From Thiobacillus denitrificans ATCC 25259 (GTDB lineage Bacteria > Pseudomonadota > Gammaproteobacteria > Burkholderiales > Thiobacillaceae): a stretch of 64,000 nucleotides of DNA. A program made the position numbers and the translations under genes. The stretch is from the NCBI RefSeq assembly GCF_000012745.1, contig NC_007404.1:1550001-1614000 (forward strand), given 5' to 3'. The notes under the pieces were generated by a model. It was not told where the DNA came from and did not search any database. It saw nothing but the letters and a program-made list of their open reading frames with translations. Positions 48,241 through 56,596 of this stretch are shown here, in pieces. The stretch's first letter is position 1. Every line of letters starts with the position of its first letter.

Positions 48241-48846
48241 TTACTTTCGGTCACCGTGGACGATTTCCACGAGCTTGATCGCCTGCTGCTCCATGTCGAC
48301 GACGAGCGACTCGACGCGCGAGCGGAAATAGCGGTAGAAGATCATCGCCGGGATGGCGACGATCAGGCCGAAGGCCGTGTTGTACAGCGCGATCGAAATG
48401 CCATGGGCGAGCTGCCCGGGATTCGCGGCACCGCCGGTCTGCGCGCCGAAGATCTCGATCATGCCGATCACCGTGCCGAGCAGCCCGAGCAAGGGCGCCA
48501 TGCTCGCGATCGTGCCGAGCGAGGTCAGGAAACGGTCGAGGTCGTGGGTCACGGCGCGGCCCGCCTCCTCGATTGACTCTTTCATGATTTCGCGGGAGTT
48601 GTTGGCGTTCCTCAGGGCGGTCGCGAAGATACGGCCGAGCGGCGAATTGTCGGCCAGGTGGCTGACGAGCTCGGTCGAAACGCCGCGTTCCTGGTACACC
48701 TTGATGGTCTCCAGCAACAGGCCCGCGGGCGCGACTTCCCGGGTGCGCAGGCTGTAGGCGCGTTCGATGATGATGGCCACGGCGATTACCGACGCCAGAA
48801 TCAACGGCCAGACCGGCCAGCCGGCCGCCTCGATGATGGCAAGCAC
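48241..48846 (-). CDS. exbB: ExbB/TolQ-type proton channel protein
   Basis: About 201 residues if the GTG at 48846 is used (GGAG nine bases upstream; the protein then starts as VLAIIEAAGWPVWP). GTG 48861 is an alternative. Three membrane helices: WPLILASVIAVAIIIE, then TSLGTIASMAPLLGLLGTVIGMIEIF and TAFGLIVAIPAMIFYRYF, with the family GLLGTV.GM motif. Forms the proton channel with ExbD for TonB- or Tol-type energy transfer. Confidence 0.9.
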   Translation of the reverse strand: MLAIIEAAGWPVWPLILASVIAVAIIIERAYSLRTREVAPAGLLLETIKVYQERGVSTELVSHLADNSPLGRIFATALRNANNSREIMKESIEEAGRAVTHDLDRFLTSLGTIASMAPLLGLLGTVIGMIEIFGAQTGGAANPGQLAHGISIALYNTAFGLIVAIPAMIFYRYFRSRVESLVVDMEQQAIKLVEIVHGDRK

Positions 48847-49186
48847 TGAATCCCACTCCACGATAACAAGACCAGCCGAAATGTAGCGCCCGTGCGCGGG
48901 TTTGGGCAAGCACCAATTTGGCCAGGAGTGAGTTACGGCGACCCCAGACAGTTCTCCACAATTGATGGGGATAAGTCTGTGCGAAACTTGCCTCGGTGTG
49001 TCCCAAACGCCCGCCCGCAAAGGGGAAAGCGTCGCGGCCCAAAAAGTAACCAAATCTCTTAACTATTAAAAATCATAGACTTACAAAAATCAAACTTCCG
49101 TCAATAGGGTTATCAGTATTTTTTTATGCCCGCTGTCTCGCCTGTGCATGAAGCGGGCGCCGCCGCAAGCCTGATATCCTGCGGGC
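48847..49186. other. Divergent intergenic region between exbB and xseA with DnaA-box-like sequences
   Basis: About 340 bases without a convincing gene. Three sequences close to TTATNCACA lie within 40 bases: TTCTCCACA (48952-48960), TGGGGATAA (48966-48974, opposite strand) and a weaker TGTGCGAAA. An AT-rich stretch (about 49045-49130) follows, probably with the xseA promoter. It is not a known origin by any gene context. Confidence 0.4.
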
Positions 49187-50542
49187 ATGGACTGGAGCGA
49201 AGACCCTGGGATGCCGCCGCCCGCGCCGCCGGTGCTGAGCGTGAGCGAACTCAACCGCATGGCCCGGCGCGCGCTTGAAAGCCAACTGCCGCTTTTGTGG
49301 GTCGAGGGCGAAGTCTCGAACTTCATGCGTGCGGCGTCGGGTCACTGGTACTTTTCGCTCAAGGACGCGACCGCGCAGGTGCGCTGCGTCATGTTCCGCG
49401 GCCGCAACCAGTTCGCCGAGTTCACGCCGGCGAATGGCGACCACGTCGAGATCCGCGCGCTCCCCTCGCTCTACGAAGCACGCGGCGAGTTCCAGCTCGG
49501 TGCCGAGTCGATCCGCCGCGCCGGCGCGGGGCGGCTCTACGAAGCCTTTGTCCGGCTCAAAGCCAAGCTCGAAGGCGAAGGCCTGTTCGACCCGGCGAAA
49601 AAGCGTGCGCTTCCGCGTTTCCCGCGCTGTCTCGGCGTCGTCACTTCGCCGCAGGCAGCCGCCTTGCGTGACGTCCTGACCGCGCTCGGCCGTCGCATGC
49701 CGGGCCTACCGGTGATTCTCTACCCCACGCCCGTGCAAGGCAGCGGCGCAGGCGCCCAGATCGCGGCGGCGATCCGCGCCGCCGGGACACGTGCCGAATG
49801 CGACGTACTGTTGGTCTGCCGCGGCGGCGGCGCGCTCGAAGACCTGTGGGCATTCAACGATGAGGCGGTGGCGCGGGCGATTGCAGCGAGTCCGATACCG
49901 GTCGTCAGCGGCGTCGGCCACGAAACCGATTTCACGCTCGCGGATTTTGCCGCCGATCTGCGGGCGCCGACGCCGACCGCGGCCGCCGAGCTGGCAAGCC
50001 CGGTCGCCGAGGAGATGCTGCGCGCGCTCGAGCGCCACGCCCGCCTGTTGCGTCAGCACCACGCCCGGCGCCAGCAGGCCGACATGCAGCGGCTCGACTA
50101 TCTGGCACGGCGCTTGATACATCCTGCCCAACAGCTAAGGCGCCGCCAGCTCGGCATCGCCCAACTCGCGCAGCGTCTGCACGGCGCCGTGCGGGCGCGC
50201 CTGACGCGTGAGCAGCTCCGGATCGCACAGCTCGGCGAGCGGCGCACGAGCCCGCGCCACGCGCTCCAGCGCCAGCAGCAGGTCCTCGAATCTCTCGGCG
50301 CGCGCGCGGCGCGTGCGGCCGAGAGCGCGCGCATCGGGCGGGGGCTGACGCTCGCCCGGCTCGCGAGCAGCCTCGCGCACCTGAACCCCGACAACGTGCT
50401 CGCGCGCGGCTACAGCATCGTCCAGCAGGAAAACGGCGCGGTTGTCCACGACGCCGCGACGCTGCGCGCCGGTGACGGGCTCGAGATCCGTTTCCATCGC
50501 GGCGCGGCGCACGCGCGGGTCGAGTCGGCGCAGCCCGAATAG
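49187..50542 (+). CDS. xseA: Exodeoxyribonuclease VII large subunit
   Basis: 451 residues. N-terminal OB fold (LSVSELNRMARRALESQLPLLWVEGEVSNF, then YFSLKDATAQVRCVMFRG), the catalytic region with GVVTSPQAAALRDVL, YPTPVQGSGA, LLVCRGGGALEDLWAFNDE and PVVSGVGHETDFTL, then a long coiled-coil. It degrades single-stranded DNA with XseB (not in this window). The gene is convergent with miaA. Confidence 0.95.
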   Translation: MDWSEDPGMPPPAPPVLSVSELNRMARRALESQLPLLWVEGEVSNFMRAASGHWYFSLKDATAQVRCVMFRGRNQFAEFTPANGDHVEIRALPSLYEARGEFQLGAESIRRAGAGRLYEAFVRLKAKLEGEGLFDPAKKRALPRFPRCLGVVTSPQAAALRDVLTALGRRMPGLPVILYPTPVQGSGAGAQIAAAIRAAGTRAECDVLLVCRGGGALEDLWAFNDEAVARAIAASPIPVVSGVGHETDFTLADFAADLRAPTPTAAAELASPVAEEMLRALERHARLLRQHHARRQQADMQRLDYLARRLIHPAQQLRRRQLGIAQLAQRLHGAVRARLTREQLRIAQLGERRTSPRHALQRQQQVLESLGARAARAAESARIGRGLTLARLASSLAHLNPDNVLARGYSIVQQENGAVVHDAATLRAGDGLEIRFHRGAAHARVESAQPE

Positions 50543-50547
50543 GCGAC

Positions 50548-51489
50548 TCAGGCGCCGAGGTGGGCAGCGACGAGAGCTGCGGCCCGGGACTCGAGGTCGT
50601 CCGCCAGGCAGTCGAGCGTCACCGCCCCCGGCCATGAACGCAGCCAGGTCAATTGGCGCTTGGCGAGTTGGCGGGTCGCGGCGACACCTTGTTCGCGCAA
50701 GGCCTCCAGATCAATGTCGCCGTCGAGATACGCCCACGCTTGGCGATAGCCCACGGCACGCATCGCGGGCATGGTCGAGTCGAGCACGTGATTGCGGCGA
50801 AGCATTTCCACTTCGTCGACAAGGCCGGCCTCGAGCATGGCGTCGAAGCGCTCGCCAATGCGCCGGTGCAGCGCGGCGCGGTCGGACGGGACCAGGGCCA
50901 GTTGCAGCACGTCGTAGGGCAATGCGCGGGGGGTTTGGGCGAGCTGCGCCGACATCGGTCGTCCGGTCAGCTCGACGATCTCGAGCGCCCGCCCGATGCG
51001 CTGGGAATCGTTGGGGGCAAGGCGCGCCGCGGTCGCCGGGTCGAGCGCGGCGAGTTCGGCGTGGAGCGCCGGCCAGCCGCGTTCGGCGGCATCCTGCTCG
51101 AGCCGCTTGCGGAGCGCGGCATCGGCGCGCGGCAGGTCGTCGAGTCCCTGCAGCAGGGCACGGAAGTACAGCATCGTGCCGCCGACGAGCAGCGGCACCC
51201 GGCCCCGCGCGGTGATCGCCGCCATCCGCGCGCGCGCGTCGTCGCAGAACGCCGCCGCCGAATACGTTTCGTTCGGCTCACGGATATCGAGCAGATGATG
51301 CGGTGCGCGCGCGAGCGTCGCCGCGTCGGGCTTCGCCGTGCCGACGTCCATGCCCCGGTAGACCAGGGCCGAATCGACGCTGATGATTTCGAACGGAAAC
51401 CGTGAACGGAGACTGACCGCCAGCGCCGTCTTGCCGGAAGCGGTCGGTCCCATGAGGAAAACGGCAGGAGGAAGGCCGAGTGTGGACAT
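50548..51489 (-). CDS. miaA: tRNA dimethylallyltransferase
   Basis: 313 residues. P-loop [15 protein letters not shown], substrate site [55 protein letters not shown] and [12 protein letters not shown] are the MiaA signatures. It prenylates A37 of UNN-decoding tRNAs. A mutL gene lies in the same window 3 kb away, but hfq, the common neighbour of miaA, is absent here. Confidence 0.96.
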   Translation of the reverse strand: MSTLGLPPAVFLMGPTASGKTALAVSLRSRFPFEIISVDSALVYRGMDVGTAKPDAATLARAPHHLLDIREPNETYSAAAFCDDARARMAAITARGRVPLLVGGTMLYFRALLQGLDDLPRADAALRKRLEQDAAERGWPALHAELAALDPATAARLAPNDSQRIGRALEIVELTGRPMSAQLAQTPRALPYDVLQLALVPSDRAALHRRIGERFDAMLEAGLVDEVEMLRRNHVLDSTMPAMRAVGYRQAWAYLDGDIDLEALREQGVAATRQLAKRQLTWLRSWPGAVTLDCLADDLESRAAALVAAHLGA

Positions 51490-51615
51490 CCCGGGATTAT
51501 CGCGCAGCCGTCCGCGCCGCGCGCAGGTCTTTCGGGAGCGAATTACGGTCTAGAGTTGGAAGGAAAGCGCCGCCCCGTCTCAAGAGCACGCGCTGTCTAC
51601 GGAGGCCCGAATGCC

Positions 51616-52638
51616 ATGAACCTAGACGAACTCCAGGCTGTCGCCCGAGCCATTGTCGCCCCGCAGAAAGGCGTGCTCGCAGCGGACGAAAGCGGGCCCA
51701 CGATCAAGAAGCGTTTCGACACCATCGCGGTCGAATCGACCGAGAAAAGCCGGCGCCGCTATCGCGAAATTATGTTCACGGCGGAAAGCATCGAACGCTA
51801 CATCGGCGGCGTCATTCTGTACGACGAAACCCTGCGCCAGAGCACGCGCGACGGCACGCCTTTCCCGCAGCTGCTGGCCGGACGCGGCATCATCCCGGGC
51901 ATCAAGGTCGACCAGGGCGCGAAGCCGCTCGCCCTGTGTCCGGGCGAGAAAGTGACCGAGGGCCTCGACGGCCTGCGCGAGCGTCTCGTCGAATACCACG
52001 GGCTCGGGGCGCAGTTCGCCAAGTGGCGCGCGGTCATCGACATCGACGCCCATGACCTCCCCTCCCCGTTCGGCATCCACGCCAACGCCCATGCGCTCGC
52101 ACGCTACGCGGCGCTCTGCCAGGAAGTGGGGCTCGTCCCGATCGTCGAGCCCGAAGTGCTGATGGACGGCGCGCACGACGTCGAGCGTTGCGAAGCCGTC
52201 ACGGCTCGCGCGCTGGAGGCTGTCTTCGCCGAACTCGACGCCCACGGCGTGGGCCTCGAAGGCGTGCTACTCAAGCCCAACATGGTCGTGGCCGGCAAGA
52301 AATCCACCCGTCAGGCGGGTGTGCAGGAAGTCGCCGAAGCGACCCTGCGCTGCCTGCGGCGCCACGTACCCGCGGCGGTGCCCGGGATCGTCTTCCTGTC
52401 GGGCGGCCAGAGCGCCGAGGAAGCGACCGCCCACCTCAGCGCGATGAACGCGATGGGCCCCCATCCTTGGCAGGTCAGTTTCTCTTACGGCCGCGCCCTG
52501 CAGGCGCCGGTCCTTGCGGCGTGGCGCGGACACGAAGCCAACGCCGCCGCGGCCCAGGCCGCGCTACTCGAACGCGCGCGACTCAACGGCCTCGCGCGCG
52601 ACGGCGCCTACGGGCCCGAAATGGAAAGCGCAGGATGA
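51616..52638 (+). CDS. Class I fructose-bisphosphate aldolase
   Basis: 340 residues from ATG 51616. Class I animal-type pattern: KGVLAADESGPTIKKRF, ILYDETLRQ, GIKVDQG, AKWRAVIDI, IVEPEVLMDGAHD, and the Schiff-base lysine in GVLLKPNMV; FLSGGQSAEEAT and WQVSFSYGRALQ close the barrel. It splits fructose 1,6-bisphosphate into triose phosphates without metal. Its stop overlaps the start of the PagL-like gene (ATGA). Confidence 0.95.
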   Translation: MNLDELQAVARAIVAPQKGVLAADESGPTIKKRFDTIAVESTEKSRRRYREIMFTAESIERYIGGVILYDETLRQSTRDGTPFPQLLAGRGIIPGIKVDQGAKPLALCPGEKVTEGLDGLRERLVEYHGLGAQFAKWRAVIDIDAHDLPSPFGIHANAHALARYAALCQEVGLVPIVEPEVLMDGAHDVERCEAVTARALEAVFAELDAHGVGLEGVLLKPNMVVAGKKSTRQAGVQEVAEATLRCLRRHVPAAVPGIVFLSGGQSAEEATAHLSAMNAMGPHPWQVSFSYGRALQAPVLAAWRGHEANAAAAQAALLERARLNGLARDGAYGPEMESAG

Positions 52639-53201
52639 GCGCGCCCGCCGGCCCGAGCGGCGGTGTCCGGCACTTGGCGGCCTTCGCAGCGACATTTGCA
52701 GCCCTCGCCGTGGCGGACGCACAGGCTGCAGGCCCAGGCATCTGGGCGATCGGCGTCATGGCCCACGACCGCGGCTTTGCGAGCGACGATCACGAGAATG
52801 GCGTCGACCTCAACCTCGAAGTGCAGTTCGCGCCGCTCGCCTTTCCCGGGTCGCCGCGTCCTCATCTGGGCGCGACGCTCAATTTCACCGGCGACACCAG
52901 CGTCGCCTACGCCGGGCTCGGCTTCCGCGTCTGGCACGCTGCACGTTGGTTCGCCGACGCAAATATAGGCGCGGTCGTGCACGACGGCCCGCTCCACAAG
53001 GACCCCGCGCGCTGCGAGCAATTCAGCGATTGCGGCTTCGGCACCCGCTTCCTGCCGCGGCTCGGCGCGGAGATCGGGTACCGGGTCAGCCCGCGCGCAT
53101 CGATCGGCCTGTTCTACGACCACATGTCGCACAAGTGGGTCGTCGAAGGCGAAAACGAAGGGCTCGACCATATCGGCGTGCGCTATCTGCACGCGTTCTG
53201 A
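52635..53201 (+). CDS. PagL-like lipid A acyl hydrolase (acyloxyacyl hydrolase), outer membrane
   Basis: 188 residues with an N-terminal signal-like segment (AAFAATFAALAVADAQA) and alternating beta-strand pattern ending in phenylalanine, as expected of an outer-membrane barrel. The PagL active site is seen: H163-x-S165 in FYDHMSHKW and an N-x-G-x-acid motif (NEGLD, D178 where PagL has glutamate). PagL removes the 3-O-acyl chain of lipid A. It is translationally coupled to the aldolase gene by a 4-bp overlap, an odd partner. Confidence 0.7.
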   Translation: MSAPAGPSGGVRHLAAFAATFAALAVADAQAAGPGIWAIGVMAHDRGFASDDHENGVDLNLEVQFAPLAFPGSPRPHLGATLNFTGDTSVAYAGLGFRVWHAARWFADANIGAVVHDGPLHKDPARCEQFSDCGFGTRFLPRLGAEIGYRVSPRASIGLFYDHMSHKWVVEGENEGLDHIGVRYLHAF

Positions 53202-53211
53202 CACCTCGGGG

Positions 53212-53240
53212 CAAAAAAAAACGGCGGGATTACCCGCCGT
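53212..53240 (-). terminator. Intrinsic terminator
   Basis: Perfect 8-bp stem ACGGCGGG/CCCGCCGT with a 4-base loop, followed on the minus strand by nine T. It ends the 150-residue gene and may also stop transcription from the convergent PagL-like gene. Confidence 0.9.
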
Positions 53241-53262
53241 CCTGCTGCGTACGCGATGCCCG

Positions 53263-53715
53263 TCAGGCTGCCGCGTACTGTTCCTTCGCCTGGCGCGCTG
53301 CCGTGATCTCCTCAGGCGCGTAAGCCTTGCCCGACCACAGCATCTCGTACGCGATCTCCTCGTTGCCGTTCTCGCACAGTTCAAGCGCTTTCTCGAAGAG
53401 GGGCTGGAAGGTCTCGGAACGGTGCGACTTTTCGTGGCTGTCGAAGTCCGTCCAGAAGGTCACGATCAGCGCTTCCTTGCCTTTCATCGGGCTTTCGACG
53501 GGCTTGCCGATCGTCGAGCCTTCGTTCGACACCTGGCCCGAGTTCAGCGCGACGAAGCCGCCAACGAAACCCGTGTCCGAGTGATAGGTCTTGACGTTCT
53601 CGCACAGGAAGGCCACGCGCTCCTGCAGGTCGTCGACGCTGTATTCGGGCTTGAGAACGACCCGGTTGATCGTGACGATGCCGTCGCTGGGGAAGTTGGC
53701 GATCAGTCCACTCAT
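53263..53715 (-). CDS. Hypothetical protein, possibly dimeric ferredoxin-like (ABM-like) fold
   Basis: 150 residues, soluble. The order of strands and helices (IVTINRVVLKPEYSVDDLQERVAFLCENVK, GFVGGFVALNSGQVSNEG, ALIVTFWTDFDSHEKSHRSETF) resembles antibiotic-biosynthesis-monooxygenase/haem-degrading-like proteins, where such a WxxxxxHexSHRS pattern is common; this is a fold guess. GGAGAGAG precedes the ATG. A strong IscR-like operator covers its promoter, suggesting control by iron-sulfur status. Confidence 0.6.
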   Translation of the reverse strand: MSGLIANFPSDGIVTINRVVLKPEYSVDDLQERVAFLCENVKTYHSDTGFVGGFVALNSGQVSNEGSTIGKPVESPMKGKEALIVTFWTDFDSHEKSHRSETFQPLFEKALELCENGNEEIAYEMLWSGKAYAPEEITAARQAKEQYAAA

Positions 53716-53751
53716 GATTCTCTCTCCTTGAAGTGTTGAACTACGGTGTCA

Positions 53752-53782
53752 GTCTAGATACTTGAGTATATTAGTCAACAAT
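53752..53782 (-). promoter_or_regulatory. Promoter with IscR type 1-like operator (ABM-like gene)
   Basis: A candidate -35 TTGACT (53778-53773) and -10 TAGACT (53756-53751 region) with a 16-base spacer face the minus-strand gene. The 25-base sequence at 53758-53782 agrees with 23 positions of the E. coli IscR type 1 consensus as I recall it, reading ATACTTGAG then TATATTAGTCAA on the plus strand. It overlaps the -35 and spacer, as expected for a repressor. Confidence 0.6.
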
Positions 53783-53839
53783 TAAATTCTAATGCTTCGG
53801 GCGAGATGGATAAGCGCATCTAATACATTGATAAGCGGA

Positions 53840-54202
53840 TCAAATGTAGCGCTTCTGCTCGCTACGGCGGCCGGGCTTCTTCTTCATGATGACGACGCCC
53901 TTGGCGACGTCGAGATCGTCGACCGGAATGTTCTCGTAGAGCGGATTGACGGGTTTCAGCATCCAGCCGTCGTCGCGCTTCACGATCTGGCGGAAGATGT
54001 ATTCGTCGTTGACGTAGGCCACGACATAGGAGCCGTCCTTGACGAGCCCGGATGGCTCGACGACGATGATTTCCCCTTCCTCGAACTCCGGCATCATCGA
54101 ATCCCCAAGCACCATCAGCGCGTAGGGCTCGGAGCCTGCGCACTTGCTCGCCTCGTTGATGTCCTGAATCGGGATGGTTTTGCGCTCGCTCGGCTCGCTC
54201 AT
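53840..54202 (-). CDS. S24/LexA-like protein without HTH and with an altered catalytic lysine
   Basis: 120 residues, the size of the S24 peptidase domain alone. The serine motif is present (VLGDSMMPEFEEGEIIVVEPS), but where LexA has the general-base lysine (EVTVKRF) this protein reads EYIFRQI, an arginine. There is no DNA-binding domain. Autoproteolysis is therefore doubtful. The promoter carries an IscR-like palindrome and a perfect TATAAT. It is followed by the ABM-like gene with a similar operator. Confidence 0.75.
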   Translation of the reverse strand: MSEPSERKTIPIQDINEASKCAGSEPYALMVLGDSMMPEFEEGEIIVVEPSGLVKDGSYVVAYVNDEYIFRQIVKRDDGWMLKPVNPLYENIPVDDLDVAKGVVIMKKKPGRRSEQKRYI

Positions 54203-54218
54203 GAGGAATCCTTGTTTA

Positions 54219-54246
54219 ATACCCGACTAATATGGTCGGGATTATA
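54219..54246 (-). promoter_or_regulatory. Promoter with IscR type 1-like operator (S24-like gene)
   Basis: A perfect -10 TATAAT (54246-54241) faces the minus strand. Overlapping it on the downstream side is CCCGAC-7-GTCGGG within ATACCCGACTAATATGGTCG, agreeing with about 22 of 25 positions of the IscR type 1 consensus from memory. No T tract follows the palindrome, so a terminator for mutL is less likely. Confidence 0.6.
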
Positions 54247-54263
54247 GCAAAACGCTCGGCCGC

Positions 54264-56060
54264 TCAGCGTCCGCGCATGAACATCGCGTCGAGTTCGTCG
54301 AGCCTGAGCTGGAACCAGGTCGGCCGCCCGTGATTGCACTGCCCGGCACGCTCGGTCGCTTCCATTTCACGCAGCAGCGCGTTCATTTCCGGCACGCTGA
54401 GCGTGCGGTGGGCGCGCACGGCGCCGTGGCACGCCAGCGTCGCCAACAGCTCGTTGCGGCGCTCGGCGAGGAGCCGGGCGACGCCGAACTCGGCGATTTC
54501 GGCGAGAATCGCTCGCGTCAGCTCGACGGGATCGGCGTTCTTGAGCAGCGACGGCACCGCGCGCACCGCGACCGAATTGGGCGAAGTGATCGACAGCTCG
54601 AAGCCGATCTCGCGGAGTTGGTCGAGATGCGGGGCGATTTCCGCGACCTCGCGCGGGTCAGCCGTGAGCGCGACCGGGATCAGCAGGGCCTGCGCCGGCA
54701 CCGCGCGGCGGTCGAGCGCGGTCTTGAGTTTTTCGTAAACGACGCGTTCGTGCGCCGCGTGCATGTCGACGAGCACGAGGCCGTGCGCGTTCTGGGCGAG
54801 CACGTAGACGCCATGCAATTGGCCGAGCGCGTAGCCGAGCGGCGGCACCGCGGAGGAGTCGCTCGCGAAAGCGCGCGGGGGGCCGGCGCGGCCTGCCAGC
54901 CCTGCCGCAGATGCCTGAGGTACGTGCCGGGCTTCGTCCCCCTCGCCCGGCGCCATCGCGGCGAAGGGCGCATAAAACGCCATCGCCTCCTCGACCTGCA
55001 GCGACATCGCAGCCTGCCGCGGCTGCAGGAAGGTAGGGGGCCGCGCGTCAGGCCCGGATGGCGGTGCCGCTGGGGCTACCGGCGCCGCGAGCAGGCGCTC
55101 GACGGCATGATAGAGAAACTGGTGCACGCCGCGGCTGTCGCGGAAACGGATCTCGGTTTTGGCGGGGTGCACATTGACGTCGACGTGCTCTGGCGGCAAC
55201 TCGACGAACAGGCAATATGCCGGGTTGAGCTGATGGTGGAGCACGTCGCGATAGGCTTCGCGCAGCGCGTGCACGATCAGCTTGTCGCGGACGTAACGTC
55301 CGTTGACGAAGACGTGCTGGGCGTCGCGGCTCGCCGTCGCCGCGACCGGGCGGACGACCCACCCGCTCAGGCGCAGCGCGCCGGCAGCGGCGTCGACGGC
55401 GATGGCGTGCTGCTCGAACACCTCGCCGAGCACGTGACGCACGCGGGCGGCGGCGGCTTCGGCCTTCAGACGCAGTTGCGCGCGCCCGTTGTGCACGAGC
55501 GTGAACGCGACCTGCGGCCAGGCCAGTGCGAGGCGCCTCACGGTTTCGGCGCAGTGGGCATACTCGGTCGCTTCTGTCTTGAGGAATTTGCGCCGCGCCG
55601 GCGTGTTGAAGAACATATCCTCGATGTCGATCGTCGTCCCGCCGCTGCGCGCTGCGGGTGACGAAGGCTGCAACGGTCCGCCGTCGACGTGGATCGTCCA
55701 GGCGTGGTCGCTCCCGGCGTGACGGCTGGTCAGGCGAACGCGCGCGACCGACGCGATCGACGCCAGCGCCTCGCCGCGAAAGCCGAGGCTGGCGACCTGC
55801 TCGAGGTCCGCCAGCGTCGCGATCTTGCTCGTCGCGTGCCGCGTCAGGGCCAATGCCAGTTCGTCGCGCGGGATGCCGACGCCGTCGTCGCTGACCCGGA
55901 TGCGCTTGACGCCGCCCTGCTCGAGTTCGACGTCGATCGCGGTCGCACCGGCGTCGAGGCTGTTCTCGAGGATTTCCTTGAGCGCCGCGGCCGGACGCTC
56001 GACGACCTCGCCCGCCGCGATCTGGGAAATCAGCACATCCGACAGAACCTGAATGCTCAC
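54264..56060 (-). CDS. mutL: DNA mismatch repair protein MutL, endonuclease-type
   Basis: 598 residues from GTG 56060 (then SIQVLSDVLISQIAAGEVVERPA). The GHKL ATPase domain has ENSLDAGAT, DDGVGIP and GFRGEALASI. The C-terminal domain carries the nickase motif DMHA-x2-E-x4-E (DMHAAHERVVYE), ACHGAVR, CNHGRPT and the end FMRGR, the set found in MutL proteins that nick DNA in organisms without MutH. It couples MutS recognition to strand removal. Its GTG overlaps the hemerythrin stop (GTGA). Confidence 0.96.
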   Translation of the reverse strand: MSIQVLSDVLISQIAAGEVVERPAAALKEILENSLDAGATAIDVELEQGGVKRIRVSDDGVGIPRDELALALTRHATSKIATLADLEQVASLGFRGEALASIASVARVRLTSRHAGSDHAWTIHVDGGPLQPSSPAARSGGTTIDIEDMFFNTPARRKFLKTEATEYAHCAETVRRLALAWPQVAFTLVHNGRAQLRLKAEAAAARVRHVLGEVFEQHAIAVDAAAGALRLSGWVVRPVAATASRDAQHVFVNGRYVRDKLIVHALREAYRDVLHHQLNPAYCLFVELPPEHVDVNVHPAKTEIRFRDSRGVHQFLYHAVERLLAAPVAPAAPPSGPDARPPTFLQPRQAAMSLQVEEAMAFYAPFAAMAPGEGDEARHVPQASAAGLAGRAGPPRAFASDSSAVPPLGYALGQLHGVYVLAQNAHGLVLVDMHAAHERVVYEKLKTALDRRAVPAQALLIPVALTADPREVAEIAPHLDQLREIGFELSITSPNSVAVRAVPSLLKNADPVELTRAILAEIAEFGVARLLAERRNELLATLACHGAVRAHRTLSVPEMNALLREMEATERAGQCNHGRPTWFQLRLDELDAMFMRGR

Positions 56061-56596
56061 GACCTGGCTTCGAAGGGGATGCCGCGGCGCGCGGCCATCG
56101 CACGCCCGAGCCGCTCGAGCGCATCGGCCCCGAGATGGGCACGAGCGAGCGGCAGCACACGCGCGTTCTCGAATTCGAGATGGGCGCGATGCGACGCGAC
56201 GAAAGCTTGGGTCAGGGCAGGGTCGAGCCCGGCCGCGGCACCTCCTGCGATCTGTTCGAGTTGCTGTCGGAGGCGGCGCCATAGCTGCGCCTGCGCGTCG
56301 TGCTCGTGTGCGAGGAGTTCAGTCAGCTCGCAGGCGCCCGGCGCACCTGCCTGCTCGAGCAGCGGCAAGAGATTGCGCTCCTCGTCGTCGTGGTGATGCA
56401 TGCCGGCGGTATCGAAATACGTCAGGATCGCGCGCGCCGCCTGTCGCGCCTCGGCGTCGGCGCCGTGCTCGAGCAGGTGTGCGCGAAGCCTGTCGAGGGT
56501 CGCGCATTGCTTGAGGATGCGCGCATGGCAGGCCTCCAGCACCTCAAGCGGCCGATCGAATCCCGGGGCCGCCGCGCCGAGCAGGCTCGCGGTCAT
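56057..56596 (-). CDS. Hemerythrin-domain (HHE) protein
   Basis: 179 residues, four-helix pattern with candidate diiron ligands: H24 in EACHARIL, MHHHDDEERNLLPLL, AHEHDAQ, and SHRAHLEFEN near the end. Bacterial proteins of this type bind oxygen or act in nitric oxide/iron-sulfur stress responses. It lies between amiC and mutL and overlaps both neighbours by 4 bp, so it is likely co-transcribed with them. Confidence 0.85.
   Translation of the reverse strand: MTASLLGAAAPGFDRPLEVLEACHARILKQCATLDRLRAHLLEHGADAEARQAARAILTYFDTAGMHHHDDEERNLLPLLEQAGAPGACELTELLAHEHDAQAQLWRRLRQQLEQIAGGAAAGLDPALTQAFVASHRAHLEFENARVLPLARAHLGADALERLGRAMAARRGIPFEARS

Noticed and set aside
54219-54243. Palindrome as a terminator for mutL
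   Set aside because: The stem is not followed by a T tract on the mutL strand and it overlaps a perfect TATAAT; an operator fits better.
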